A stretch of DNA of 64,000 nucleotides from Cavenderia fasciculata (GCF_000203815.1 NW_004457729.1:248674-312673), one strand, 5' to 3'; shown: positions 33,188 through 46,393, numbered from the stretch's first letter. The notes: generated from the letters alone by a model not told the origin. Program-made: numbers and translations.

Positions 33188-34240
33188 GCCTCGACTCAAT
33201 TTCAAATAATTTAAATTATAATTATATTCTATCTATCTCTTGGTTACCATTATAATTTTGTTTCCAATCTCTTGGATTATTAAAAAATATCTACGAGATT
33301 GTCATTTTAATATTTTAAATTTATTTATCAAGTTGACATCAACACCAAACAGCCAGTTATACGCGTCGTTCAACTTGGCAATAATTCCCAACCACTTTTG
33401 TGTTTGTGTGTGTGACTTCTTATTTAGAAGTCATCTTAATCTAAAACTCTGGTTCATAGCAGAGCAGAGCAGAGTATAGTATAGGATATCATAGAATAGG
33501 GAGGTATATTATATTATTATATATTATATTATATTATATTATATTATATTATATTATATTATATTATATTATATTATAACCACAAACCGTGACACAAAAC
33601 CATCCATCACTCGACATGAGTGACAACCAACCATCTCGATCTCTAGAGAGTTGCATGTTGCATGGTAGAGTCACCTTTATTATTATTATTGTTGTTATAT
33701 TTATACAACTATTTTTTTTTGACGACCCGATCCAACGGGTCTTAAACTTGCACCAGTATACTCACAACACTAATAGTCAATAGCATCATAGCATCTTTCG
33801 TCCGTAAAACTGTTGTGTGTGTGTTTTGTTGTCATAATCATCAAACCCAAGTGAATTTAAGAACTCAACCTCAACTCTGCAATCCTATCCTTCGTTTTCA
33901 TTTCTATCTCTCCAACCGTTAACTTTTTTTTAAAACACCACAACTAAACTACTTTACGTTCAACGATAGATTGGTAATAGACTAGTTCACACATCCCCAT
34001 TATCCTCGTTCCATCCGTAACCAAACATCCCCATTTCCACTACTATATAAATTGGTACTAATTTAGTATTTCTTTTCTCTTATTCTCTCAAACAACTTCA
34101 TCTTATCTTAGTTTAGTTATATATTAGTAAATTTAAATTCTTTCCACCAACTAGTTTAGGGGGGGGAGTTTTAATAATAATAATAATATTGTTGGAAATA
34201 TATATATATATAATCAAAAGTATTGTCGTCGCCATCCATC
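29898..34240. other. Gene-free 4.3 kb region upstream of the zinc-cluster gene
   Basis: No credible gene on either strand. It holds pyrimidine tracts (CCCTCCCTCC near 30487-30525), CATCAT repeats near 30826-30910, GTGTGGGTGGGTGGG near 31107, an A-run near 31529-31550, a (CAA)n stretch near 32807-32838, an (ATT)n run at about 33149-33187, and an ATATT pentanucleotide repeat at about 33506-33578. It probably includes long regulatory and 5' untranslated sequence of the Zn2Cys6 gene. No tRNA was found. Confidence 0.5.
33506..33578. repeat. ATATT pentanucleotide microsatellite
   Basis: About 73 bp of nearly perfect ATATT tandem units, read directly from the sequence. It lies some 660 bp upstream of the Zn2Cys6 gene start. 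Confidence 0.9.
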
Positions 34241-36466
34241 ATGTCTACCATTATTAAACGAGTAAGAAGAGCCTGTCTTAATTGCAGGAACTCTAAAGTG
34301 GCATGCGATCCAAGTCGTCCGTGTACAAGATGTGTTAAATTGGATATGGGACATAGCTGTTATGACCTACCTCGAAAGAAAAGAGAGAAAAAAGTGAAAC
34401 CAATCAATGCCACAACCACAACTACCACTACTACGTTGTCATCATCACCATCGCCAGTATCATCATCATCGTCGTCTTTGACTGGAATCAATGTTGTTAC
34501 TACTTCTAATAACAACAACAATAATAATAATATACCCATCCAAACTCATTCCAATTCGTCGCCAGGAAATCATGGTCATCATAATCACCATCATCATGGT
34601 CATAATCATCATGGCCATAATCATCATAGTCATAATCATCATCATAATCATAATCATAATCATGGTCATGGTCATTCTCATGGAGATTCATCACCTAGTC
34701 CATCTTCTTTAAATAATAGTAGTAGTAGTACCAATACAAACAGTAGTATTAATCAAAATCAAAATCAAAATCAAAATAGTAATAGTTTTATTTCATTTAA
34801 ATCTTATAGTGGATCGCCTATAGATAATTCAACAACTACAACAACTAATAGTCATAGTCCAATATTACATTATCTTCAAACTTCATATTTAAGAAATAAT
34901 AATAATAATAGTCCAAATAATAATAATCTCGAAACCAATAATAATAATTATATAATTCAAACTTCAAGTAAATTACCTCATAATTCGATCAATAATAATA
35001 ATAATATTAATAATAATAATAATAATAGTGTATATCAATCATATTCTCAAAGTACAAATATCATAGATCAACAACAAAGTAGTTGTAAAAAAAATAATAA
35101 TGGAGGTAGCATATTTCCAGGATCTACTGCCACCACCACCACTACCTCTTCTTCTTCTTCTTCCTCCAACAATGTACAAAATTGTAATTATAATCAATCA
35201 TCTTTATATCCACTAGGCAATAACAACTCTTTTTCACCATCTAATAATAATGATATAATTGATCCCAGCTCTAATACTACCAATACCTCCACTCTTAATA
35301 ATAATAATAATAATAATAATCCATTATCATCTTCATATGGTAATCTTGGATCAGTATATAATTGTTCTATACCTTCATCGCCAACTACCACCAATCTTTC
35401 AACATCTCCAACCACTCCAAACTCGTCAATCTCCACTTCATCGTCGTCTTCACCAACTCCGTCACCTGTTAATAATAACCCTAACCACGGTCATCCGGCT
35501 AGTCACCACTCTCCCAATAGTAATCCACTCAAACGCAGTTTCCCAATATTCTCTCCAACTCTGTTGAATATCAAACGAAAGAATGTGTCACAAAGCCAGC
35601 CAAATCTACCTACCCCACCCATCACGCCTCTACAACAACAACAAAACAAGATGTATACGACTATTTTGAACCAACAACAACAACCTCTACTTCCTCAACC
35701 AACCCAACAAGCACACCATCACCAACCTCAACCGCAACCACATCCATCCCCAATTGTAACCAGTGCCACTTCTTCTTCTGCATCCTCTGTAGTATCGGTT
35801 GATGACTATAAATCATTAAATTGGAATAATTATCAAACTGGAGGAGGAGGTGTATTAAATGGTGCAAATAGTTTTGGAAATCATTATTCTCATATTGGAG
35901 GAGTAACAGGTGTGACCAATACAATGGGTTTACCAACAACATCAATGTATGGTTTAAAGAAAATGGAAGATTATCAAGTAGTTCCTGCTCCTGATGGAGG
36001 AGTTGGAAATCTTCGCAATATCCAGTATAATTTGGAGCAACATCAACATCATCAATTGCAACTACAACAACAAGAACCTAACACCACCAACCAACAATTA
36101 ATGTCTATACAGAATCTACCTCTACCTCAACCATTACCTCAACCTCAACCTACTACCACTTCTACTACTACGACTACATCTTATAATCCTTATAACCATT
36201 TCTATCAAAGTGGTCCGCATTCCCATCAACATCATGCTACTAATAATAATACAGCTACTACTCTAACACCAATCCAAACTAGTATACAACAACATCAACA
36301 ACAACAACATCATCACCGATCACAACAACAACAACAACAACATCACCAATCACAACACCAAACAAATATAATTGATGATGGTACATCTTCATCGTCATCC
36401 TCATCAATCCATCACTTACAGTATTATGAAAATAATTCCTCACCTTTGATTCAATACTATTATTAA
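34241..36466 (+). CDS. Zn2Cys6 (Gal4-type) zinc-cluster transcription factor
   Basis: Single exon of 741 aa from the ATG at 34241 (a longer frame begins at a non-ATG codon). A zinc cluster lies at the N-terminus: Cys at about 12, 15, 22, 28, 31 and 40 (C-x2-C-x6-C-x5-C-x2-C-x8-C), flanked by basic residues KRVRRA before and RKKREKKVK after. The rest is low-complexity Asn, Ser, Gln and His (His-rich about 115-150), with SPSSS, TPP and QQ stretches and no other known domain. It is probably a nuclear DNA-binding regulator with long disordered activation regions. A zinc cluster is normally thought of as fungal, so its presence here is notable. Confidence 0.88.
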   Translation: MSTIIKRVRRACLNCRNSKVACDPSRPCTRCVKLDMGHSCYDLPRKKREKKVKPINATTTTTTTTLSSSPSPVSSSSSSLTGINVVTTSNNNNNNNNIPIQTHSNSSPGNHGHHNHHHHGHNHHGHNHHSHNHHHNHNHNHGHGHSHGDSSPSPSSLNNSSSSTNTNSSINQNQNQNQNSNSFISFKSYSGSPIDNSTTTTTNSHSPILHYLQTSYLRNNNNNSPNNNNLETNNNNYIIQTSSKLPHNSINNNNNINNNNNNSVYQSYSQSTNIIDQQQSSCKKNNNGGSIFPGSTATTTTTSSSSSSSNNVQNCNYNQSSLYPLGNNNSFSPSNNNDIIDPSSNTTNTSTLNNNNNNNNPLSSSYGNLGSVYNCSIPSSPTTTNLSTSPTTPNSSISTSSSSSPTPSPVNNNPNHGHPASHHSPNSNPLKRSFPIFSPTLLNIKRKNVSQSQPNLPTPPITPLQQQQNKMYTTILNQQQQPLLPQPTQQAHHHQPQPQPHPSPIVTSATSSSASSVVSVDDYKSLNWNNYQTGGGGVLNGANSFGNHYSHIGGVTGVTNTMGLPTTSMYGLKKMEDYQVVPAPDGGVGNLRNIQYNLEQHQHHQLQLQQQEPNTTNQQLMSIQNLPLPQPLPQPQPTTTSTTTTTSYNPYNHFYQSGPHSHQHHATNNNTATTLTPIQTSIQQHQQQQHHHRSQQQQQQHHQSQHQTNIIDDGTSSSSSSSIHHLQYYENNSSPLIQYYY

Positions 36467-36598
36467 ATTAAAATGATTTGGTTATTATTTACAACCAAAG
36501 AAAAAAACAAGAAAGAAAACAAACAAACTATATATATATATAATTATTATAATTTTACATTGTATATTGTATTTTATATTATTACTTATTACCTTGTT

Positions 36599-37718
36599 TT
36601 AATTGATTGAACTTAAATCAATTAAAATTTGATTTATAAATGGTCTATTGGATATAGAATGTGAAAGCATTTTATGAATGAGTTGAATAAATGGCTGAGA
36701 GTATTTGTGATTGGGTGGTATTTCGATTTGACCACTTACAACCTTTAATGCGACACTTGAAGATTCGTCAGCTTCAAATGGTGATTTGTTAAATGCCATT
36801 GCGTAGAGTATACAACCCAACGCCCAAACATCTGTTCTTTCGTCTATAGTACAATTGGTTGCTACATCAAATAGCTCGGGTGCTCGGTACATTGGCGTAG
36901 AATGTTGCTCTGCATCCTCTTGTACCTCTAATGCACGCTTTCTCGTCTCTACATTGATGCGTGCCTCTGAAACTGATCCAAAATCCAATAGTATCGGTTT
37001 GTTATTTTCGCCTTCCAAAAGAATATTGCCAGGTTTCAAGTCACGATGTGCTAGTGGTGTTGGTTGGAGACTGTGCAACACCAACACTGCTTGACATAGT
37101 TGTTGGAAAATGTTGATAATCTCTGCCTGTGTAAACACTGATATCATACAACTCTTTCCATTGACGGTTCTCTGTTTATCCAATACATCTTGTAAAGTTC
37201 CCTCTTTACAGAATGGCAACAATATCAATACCTCTTTGGCATAGTCCAACTGTACAGAATTGATCGTATCACTATCAATCACTTTAATTATATTTGGATG
37301 ATTTAATTGTCTTAATAAATTTACTTCTTTGTTTGCTACCTACATAACAAAACAAAAAATAAAATAATTAATTACATAATGATATTAAATATAATAATAT
37401 ATTTAATTATCTATTTATAAATACAAACATTTAAGGATTCTGGAGTTTGACACAACATTGATTTTAAAGCATACTTTTTACCGCTACTGTCTTGTTGTTG
37501 AGGTTGTTGAATATTAATTAATTCAAATAATAATTATTAGATGAGTGAAGAGGTACCACCGGTGGTACACATATATATATATGTGTCTTTCAACCATACA
37601 TACCTTTTACCAAATAGACAAAAGAAAATCCACCTTCGCCCAATAACCTTGAGCATGTATATCTTTTACCATTTATATTATATGATCGTTCAGAAGGATG
37701 ACAAAATATAGCACCCAT
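36599..37718 (-). CDS. stk16: STK16/MPSK-type Ser/Thr protein kinase
   Basis: Three exons: 37718-37604, 37490-37429 and 37339-36599, giving 305 aa, the same length as human STK16. N-terminal MGAIFC fits N-myristoylation of Gly2 and palmitoylation of Cys6. Kinase motifs: LLGEGGFSFVYLV (glycine loop), YALKSM (Lys), AHRDLKPGN, the metal-binding segment LLDFGSVSEA and YRAPELF, followed by CTIDERTDVWALGCILYA, an STK16 signature. STK16 acts at the Golgi/trans-Golgi network. The second acceptor is AACAAG-type rather than a T-rich one, but the frame is right. Confidence 0.9.
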
Positions 37719-40700
37719 GATATTGATTAATTAATTGATGTTATGTTGTTGATTCGCCAATGAAATAAAGAGAGAGAGAGTCCCTTCTCTTGTTGAAAAG
37801 TGCAAGTCGGTAGGTAGGTTAGGTCCACTACTGGTGTTTTAAGGAATACACACAAGAGAGAGTGATGTTTCTTTATCCAAACAAAAGATACGTTGCTGCT
37901 ATTTGAACAGTCTTAACGTATAATATAGATAGATAGATACCTCTACTATTTGAAAAGAGTGAGTGAGTGAGTAAGAGAGATGGATGAGATTGAAAACTAC
38001 AATAGCTATTGCCGATATTACCAAATCAAACTTCTTGTTCTTGTTTTTATGATACTAATGTATGTTGTGCTATATTAACAAGATATGTGTATGATATGAT
38101 ATGCGTGTTTTGTGGTTGGTGATTATTCGATAGTGATATGATACAACCCACAAGATACATGTAATATTGTCTTTTTATGTTTGAAATTGTTCAAACAAAT
38201 GAATGAAAAGTCGTGGGAATACTAGCCTGGTCACTCATTCATTAGCAGCTTTGTTCAAAACGACAAGTTTGTTATTAAAAAAGAGATAATACCGATAAAC
38301 ACACGCATACACCTATGCACCCTTCCTCTTTACGCACCACCACCCCCTCTCTCTCCTCTCCTCTCTACACAGTCTTGGAGGTTTGTGTAGTGTAGCAGTG
38401 TGTAGCAGTAGTGGGTAGACGATTAAAACTACATTTGAGAATGATTATTCATGGGGGAGGTGTGCACCTACCACTACATTCATTAGTCAGACTAGCTAGC
38501 TAGTTGGTAGCTTCTCTTTCTTCCTCTCTCTCTCAGCCTAGAGTACTCTATGCGATGAGATGATGAGGAGGAAGAGTAGAACAAACAACCAAACCATTCA
38601 CATTCATTATCTCTCATCCAATCTTAATATCTGTATGCATTTATTTATATCTTTCTATCCTCCTCCTCCTCCTAATTGACCAAACCAACATCCTTACTTA
38701 CTTACTCTTACCCTCACAATCAAGTAGTAGTACAAGTACAAACAAACAATATTATACTGTATGTATTTATTTATTATTGCCGTCAACCAACACAACATTC
38801 ATACATCTTGGTTGTGATTTAAAGTGCAACAACAAACACGTAGCGTAGGTATCTATCTGCATAAAAGCTAACTGATTGATTGTGTGTTGGGTGGTTGGAG
38901 TTGGTTTAGGGTTAGGGTTATTCTTATTGTTCAACACACTCTTGTGTGTGAAAGTGAGAGTGAGTAGCAGTTGCTGGAAATTCAATCGAACGATCATGAG
39001 AGACTCATCAATCATAACATTGTACCTACCTTGAATCAATCAACCCAAACAACAAACAAACAAACAAACATTTGCAATTGCAACCAGAGTGATGATGGTG
39101 ATTGACGATCAATTTAATTTAATTTTAAAACTGATTAACTAGTTAATCATCAGTTCAGTTTGGTGGCTGGCTAGCGGCGGACACCACTACACTAGCACCT
39201 CTCCTCACCTCTCCTCACCTCTCTTCACCTCTCCTCTCCTCACTCTGAGTTAGTATAATCCATTCCAAGACCAAATTATTTTATAATTTCAAGCAACAAC
39301 AGCACCGACTGCAATCAATATGAATATAACACCACCAACAACAACAACAACAATCAAAGCTTAAAAAAAAAAAGTAGTTGCTGTTAAAACAAAAAGTCGT
39401 CTCGATCTACAACAACAACCAACAAGTAAATACAGATATATAGGAATAGATAGCTAGATAGCTAGATAGCTAGCTAGTTTTTATCTACAACAATACAACA
39501 CACACACATGATATCATTTTACAAATCAAAATTTGCAATTATTATTTTGGTTGGTTTTGATAATAATGTACAAATCTATTTTTCCCCATCTCCTTCCTTC
39601 TCCTCCAATGTTGTTGGACAGTACCACACCAAATCAATTATCAAACCAACCAACCACTCAATTATCCAATCTGTTAATCGTCAACTACTATTATTATCAT
39701 TATTATTATGGATGGAATTTGATCAACTTTGACTCCTGTGACACACATATAAATTAATTAATTATTATGGATAGAGGTGATCCGAATCGGATGTACTGTA
39801 CTGTCGTTCTATTATAATACGCTGGCGCACATTGACTGAGAGTAGAATAATTATCAACAACATATTGATAGATTAATTTTAATAACAAAATAATGATAAA
39901 TCAATCTTTTGGATATCATCACTCCGCAAACCCCCAACGGCGACTGACTGACTGACACATACACACCCACATACTTTAATAATACTATCTCTTTTTGTCA
40001 ATTGTTAACCCCCATCCACTACTACTACTCTTTGTTATTCAACCATCACACAAAAGAGATCTAAAATAATAATAATTATTTTTATCACTATTATTATTAT
40101 TATTATTATTAGAACACCAATTAATTAGTTAATTGTGTAGTCACCAAATATTTGATTTAATATGTTATGTTTGTATCATGATACTCCAATTGAATTCAAA
40201 ACAATCTATAATCCAATCAATCGATTGTATCAATTCAGTGTGTTTGTGCGTTGGGACAGTACATTTCCACAAAGGGACACACATATGATATGGAGTAAAC
40301 TAGTTTTATGCTTGTTAATTACTATAAGCAGTATAATAACCAAGTGAAAGGGACAAGGGAAGGGGTGTACGGTCGACCGGAAGGAACCGACCGATCACTT
40401 GTCAGACAGAATCACACAAACACACTTATTCTCTCCTACACTCTAGTCAGTGTACACTATTTTTTTTAAACAAACAAATTCATATTATCATCAATAATCA
40501 ATCTTGTTTATTATTGGGACCTGTGCCATCAATCCATCCTCTTTGTTTATTATTATTATCATTATTATTATTATTATTATTATTTCCTCTACTCTCACTC
40601 TCCTGCAGTGGTTGGTTGTTGGAGGTATTCATAGTTCCAGGCAGTAAGAATAATAAAACCATCCCTCCTCATCCTCATCCTCTTTTCCCAAAGAAATCAA

Positions 40701-41455
40701 AACACACATCATCATCATTATCATCATCATCATCATACACATCATCATCATAATTTACCATTTATTTTTTTTATTGTTGCATCGATAATCACTGAACAAT
40801 ATACAAGTTTATGTTAAAAAGTAATAAGAATCTACAAAACAGATATTAATTCAAACTGATCACCCCCTTCCACCTCTCAGTTAAACAATCAATCAATCAA
40901 TCAATCAATCAACCCAGACAAACAAACAATTACAGTAGTAGTAATTGGACCACAACAATAATAATTTGTATTATTTGTATAATATCAAAAATCATTTTAT
41001 TTTTTTTTTATTTTCACATCCAGTTTGTTTGTTTGTTTGTAATATAATATATAACCACTACTACAATTTAGTCAACAGTACTACTACTACTCAATCCAAG
41101 TTTTGTTTAGCGATAGCATTCACCTGGTCTGTCCTTTTTGTGTTTCAGACATTTGTATATACAATATTCCTTCCTATCTTTGTTCCCCAACAGCAACAAC
41201 AAATAAGATAAGAGTTTGTATTTTTTTTTGAGGTTTTGTCATTCTACCATTTTTTTTTTTTTTTACATTATTGTTGAACCCTTTACTTACAAAAAATCCA
41301 TTGATCTATTTTAGAAAAGAGAGTATTATTTTATAGAACTCTGTCAAATGATTTTTAACAATAGACAACACTATCATCAGTTCATTCATTGGTTGTAAAA
41401 GAAATTAATTTCTATTTTCAATATTCAAATTTAATTCCTGTTACAAACAAAAACA
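37719..41455. other. Gene-free 3.7 kb divergent region between STK16 and presenilin
   Basis: Between the STK16 start (-) and the presenilin start (+). It contains AT-rich sequence, many short A/C-rich and T-rich tracts, AACAACAAC runs near 39332-39350, ATT repeats near 40087-40110, and CTCCTC/CCTCACCTCT repeats near 39200-39240. Several short frames (for example 40514-40753) lack family support. The length suggests extensive regulatory sequence and 5' untranslated exons for presenilin or STK16, but no site is proven. Confidence 0.5.
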
Positions 41456-42933
41456 ATGATCAATCATCAAGAAAACGATTCGCCTCCTGATACTTTATCA
41501 GGGTCTCATCAAGTATCAAATATATTGGATACTACTACTACAACAACAACAACAACAGCAAACAATGAAACCAACAACAATAACAATATACTTGACGAAA
41601 ATAATTGTAAAACTAATAATAATAATAATAATATAAATGAGACCGACTCTGACAATACCAATATTACCAATTCCAATACAAATACAAATAATAATAATGA
41701 TAATACTATACCACATCATGAAATAACGATAAATAATGAAACCGCCGAAGATAACAACAATACAAATAATAATAATAATAACAATAATAATAATCAAGAT
41801 GATTATTCAGATTCATCAGATTCATCAGAGGATTCACTACATTACGAAAGAGAATGTAATAGTTTTATATATATATCACCAAGTAGAGCAAAATTGGAGA
41901 ATGGTTCTTCACCAAATCAACCAGTTTTTATTACGACCCCAAATTCATCAACTCCATCTCTGTCTTCGTCATTTTCATTTATGAGTGGCGCCGGTGGAAT
42001 GAAAAGTACAAATCGTAACAATGACCACTCTGAAAACAGCAAAAATTATGATGTAGATTTTGGTGTCCTAGAGTATGGACATGAAGGAGAACTACCATCG
42101 ATCAAAGAATATTCAAAAGCTATGGTCTCAATAGCACTACCAGTATCTATATCCATGGCCATTGTTATATCGGCTGTTAGATTATCAGAAGAAGCTAGAA
42201 ATTTCAAGAGTGTCTCTCCGCTGATCCAATACGACGTTAGAGAAGATCCAGCAACTCAAACTCTAGTTTGGGGAACCATCATCAATTCTCTTATCCTAGT
42301 TGGAATCATCTTTCTTAGTTCAGTTATCATGTTTGCATTGTATTATTTTAAATTTATGAAGGCATTATACGGTTGGTTAATGGCAACATCTATTTTATTA
42401 TTAGGTGTTTTTGGAGGCTTTTTATTCATGTAAGAAGAAAAGAAAAGAGAGAAATATATATAGAATATTTAAGTTATTTATTTATTTATTTATTAACCTT
42501 TTTTTTTATTCTTTTTTTTTAGTTTATTAATGACCTACGCAAATGTTGGTTTAGATTATTTTACATTTTCATTTATTGTTTGGAATTTTAGTGCAGGTGG
42601 AATGGTTTGTTTATTTTGGTTTTGTCCTCAATATTTGACTCGTGCCTATCTAGTATCTATTAGTTCTTTGATGGCCATTTTTATTTCAAGAATGCCAGAA
42701 TGGTCAACTTGGTCCATTCTTACCATTGTCTCCTTGTATGATATTTTTACAGTTTTATCCCCAGGCGGACCATTAAAAAAACTGATAGACTTGGCAAAAG
42801 AAAGAGGTGATGAAATACCTGCATTGGTTTACAATGGAAGTGTTTCAATTGGAATGGCCTCATCCAAAAACAATACTACTCCTACTACTAAAACCACAAC
42901 CAATGATGATACTATGAGTGATACTAGTAGTAA

Positions 42934-42980
<47 letters not shown>

Positions 42981-43699
42981 ACAACAATACAACTCACAAT
43001 TCAATTAAAATGGAACAAACAAAAAGGAAACAAAAATATTAATAATATTAATAATCAAAATAATATTTCATCATCATCTCTTGAAGATATTCAAAAATCA
43101 ACTTCAAGTTCAAGTATTTCAACTGGATTATCAACAGAACCCTCAGATACACCAATGGAAGGTAAGAATCAAATCAATTCACAATCACCTAGATATCCAC
43201 ACACACAAACACACACCACCATTAGAACTCTGACGATGATAATTTAAAAATGATTTTGTTAATATCTAATATTTTATTATATTATATTACCCCCCCTTTC
43301 ATAATCATATACTCTATCTTTCTTTTCCAACTACTCTTTCCTTCATTCTACTTCTATTCTTTTCTCTATTTTTCTAATCTCAAAGTTGTTCTTCTTTCTG
43401 GAATATTTAAAGATAATTTAGTTAATTATAGTACAAAAATACAATTGGGTTTGGGAGACTTGGTCTTTTACTCTGTTTTACTTGGAAGAGCAGCCTTGTA
43501 TGATCTTGGAACCATATTTGCATGCTTTGTTGCCATCCTGACAGGTCTATTTATTACCCTTATTCTATTGATCGTTTACAAAAAGGCAATCCCTGCCCTA
43601 CCCATATCCATTTTCATTGGTATCCTCTTCTTTTTTTCCACGAGCAAATTAATTTGCCCATTCTTGGTTTTTCTTGGAGAAAATCAAGTATTTATATAA
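41456..43699 (+). CDS. psen: Presenilin, catalytic subunit of gamma-secretase
   Basis: Exons 41456-42429, 42523-43161 and 43386-43699, about 641 aa. It is the aspartyl protease that cleaves membrane helices. The first catalytic Asp lies in SLYDIFTVLSPGGPLKKLID (about residue 398); the second lies in LGLGDLVFYSVLLGRAALYD, followed by PALPISIFIGILFFF, the PAL motif. The N-terminal 200 residues are Asn/Asp/Thr-rich, and the loop between the two Asp segments is a long Ser/Asn-rich insert. The frame changes near 43020-43040 inside the loop, where one surplus A in an A-run would explain it; the intron phase also supports one surplus base. It converges on FPGS. Confidence 0.9.
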
Positions 43700-43824
43700 A
43701 TAAATAAATTTTAAAATTATTTTTATATAAATATATATAATACCAAAAAAAAATATATCTATCATCAAAAATATAATTATATTATATTATGTCTTTTTGT
43801 TTTTATTACTATTATTATTTGATA

Positions 43825-45941
43825 TTATAAATATTGATCAGATTGATTAGTAACACTTTGTAATACGCCACCAACAATATAAAGAGATCCAGTTGCCAAA
43901 ACTTTGATTTTCTTTCCATTATTGTCTCGACTATAATCCAATATGGTTTGGACTGTTGTTGGGATATCGATGCAATCATAAACTTTGTTTGGTCGAGTTG
44001 GTGATAATTCGATATACTTGGCAGCGATAGTTTGTTCGATTGATATGTTGTTGTCGTCGGTCGTTCCTTTGGAATAGATGTGTGTATTGGTCTTGTCGAG
44101 GTGTGGAACAAAGAGTTGTGAAAAGGCTGGTATCTCACCCCTCTCAATAGACTCTGTAAATGGTTCTAAAAAGACACCAGCATTACGTCCTCCTGTACAA
44201 TTATAAATGAGTATGTATTCTGTTGTTGCCATGTCACTGTCATGACACTTTTCTTTCCACCAATCCAAACAAACCAAAGCACTTTCTTTGGTGTGTGCAC
44301 CATCTAGATGGAATTGAACGAGCGGGTTGTCCTTGGAGACTAGTGTTTGGGCACGTCCTGGCCACTCGACTTTTTCAAGTCCCTTTTGAATCCCAAGTGG
44401 AAGTGGTGTGAAATAGGATGCTTGGTAATTATTTACATCCACATTATAATCCTTGTATGAAGGACTGGCTGAAAAGATGGTGTCCAACTGTTCCTTTGAT
44501 GTTAGTTTGCTGTTAACTAGCCATGCATTGCAAACTGCGATGGCAAGTGCCGAGTTTTGTTTTTGGAAATCACCTTCTAATCCGATCGGTCCGGTTAAAT
44601 GATACGACCCAAAATCAGGGACAACATTCAAAGGAGCATCTACTCGTTTTGAAGTGTCCTCGATGACTTGCATCGCTTCGGGTAATTGATCAACTGTAAA
44701 TATTGGACATCCCTTTTTGATGATTCCAGCCTTTTCACTCGCAATCTCTCCCAACGTATTACCCAATACATTCATGTGGTCGTATCCCAATGCAGTGATA
44801 GCAGTCACTGTTGGCTTTGGAAAAACATTGGTAGAATCGATTCTACCTCCAATACCAACCTCCAATATAGTACATTGAACATTTAATTGTTGGAATATTC
44901 TCAATGCCAACATTGTAATAAATCTAAAAAATACCATAAATTGCTAAAAATCAAATAAATAATTAATTAATTAATATTTCCATCTTCTTCATCTTTATCA
45001 TCATCATTTTCCTTTTTTAAATAATTACATACAAAATCTTTTGATAATAAACGATCCCAACAAAACCAAAAATTCTCTGTAAATACTTCTTTTGAAACCA
45101 TTTCACCATTGATTTTAATTCTTTCTCTTGGTGAAATGAGATGAGGAGATGTAAAGAGACCAGTTGTAAATCCTTGGTTTCTAATCATTGATTCAACCAT
45201 TGCACAAGTTGATCCTTTTCCTTTGGTACCTGCAATATGAATTACTGATGGTTTTTCCAACTAAACATAAACATAAATAAAATAATATTAATATTCTATA
45301 TTAATATCTTTTCTCTCTTTTTTTTTTTTAGTTTAAGCAATCACACATACATCAATTTCTAAAATTTTACAATATTCTCTAACCTCACTCATAATATCAA
45401 ACCCTATACCTCCTTGATTATTATTACTATCCTTATTATTCTTTTCATTTAATCTTGATGTTGCCCAAGACTCTACAGTCTTTTGATTTGACTGCATTGA
45501 AAAGAGTTTCTCGATGGCATCTTCAAATGTACGACCATGAACAGAACCCTTTTTGTTTTTCAACTCTTCTTCTTTTTGATTCTTGTCAACACTTGATTGA
45601 TGTTGTTGATTATTATCAATGTTGTTTAAAAACTCTGTATTACTACTATTGTTATTTACAGTTGTTTGTTGTTGAATGCTATTACTATCATTTGACAACA
45701 TTCTTCTTCCTACTAAATTATTGATATTATTACTATAATGATGCAAAAGTATATTATGTTTTTGTTGTTGTTGTTGATGTTGATATCTTGTTGTTGTTGT
45801 TGTTGTTGTTGTTGTTGATAAACTCCTCCTCCAAGAATCTTCTGTCTTGTTTGTATTATTAAGAATATGTTGTTTGATACAATTACTATTAATATTAATA
45901 TTGAATAAAGTTGTAGTCCTACTAATGCTTCTGTTTAACAT
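43825..45941 (-). CDS. fpgs: Folylpolyglutamate synthase
   Basis: Three exons: 45941-45351, 45260-45033 and 44943-43825, about 645 aa. It adds glutamates to folates (tetrahydrofolate + Glu + ATP). The first 80 residues are Asn/Gln/Thr-rich and may hold a mitochondrial presequence. Then come FEDAIEKLFSMQSN, the P-loop HIAGTKGKGSTC, TSPHLISPRERIKIN, VEVGIGGRIDSTN-like residues (ILEVGIGGRIDSTNV), and the folate region FHLDGAHTKES, all family hallmarks. Intron 44944-45032 has a weak donor choice. It is convergent with presenilin, about 125 bp apart. Confidence 0.93.
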
Positions 45942-46393
45942 TTGGATAAAGGATGTGTGTATATCTCTCTCTCTCTTTATCTTGTTTTAAACTCTTTTCA
46001 ACTTCTTTCAAGATCACACATAATGAGAGTGGTTTGTCTTGTCTTTTTTAATGAGTCATACCCTATCAAAACTCTTTCATTAGGGCATGTCTATCTCTCT
46101 TTCCCAAAAGACATGGAACTACAGTTTTTTTCATTTTTTTAATTTTTTTTTAGTATGGTGTGAGTGATCATTCGTTTCTTGCAGTGAATGAGACAGACAG
46201 CATAGGTACCTTAATTAAGATCATCATCATCGTCGTTGCCCCTTCCTTACACATCTTTGTATATATATTTATATTCCCTTTTCTTCATCAACCTCATCCT
46301 TTCGATTACAATATATTCAACTGTACAACAACACAATACGAATACAATACGCACAACAAACAAGTAGAATATATAGATAGATAGAGAAAGAGA
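45942..46393. other. Divergent spacer FPGS / 46394 gene
   Basis: About 450 bp of shared upstream DNA, with CTCTCTCT near 45966, T-tracts near 46132-46153, and TAGATAGATAGA just before the start at 46394. No gene is supported inside it. Confidence 0.45.

Noticed and set aside
33240-33479. Short frame in the gene-free stretch
   Set aside because: No homology pattern and no ATG context; likely chance in AT-rich DNA.
40514-40753. 79-aa frame starting MGPVPSIHP
   Set aside because: Composed of Leu/Ser and CAT runs from simple repeats; no domain.
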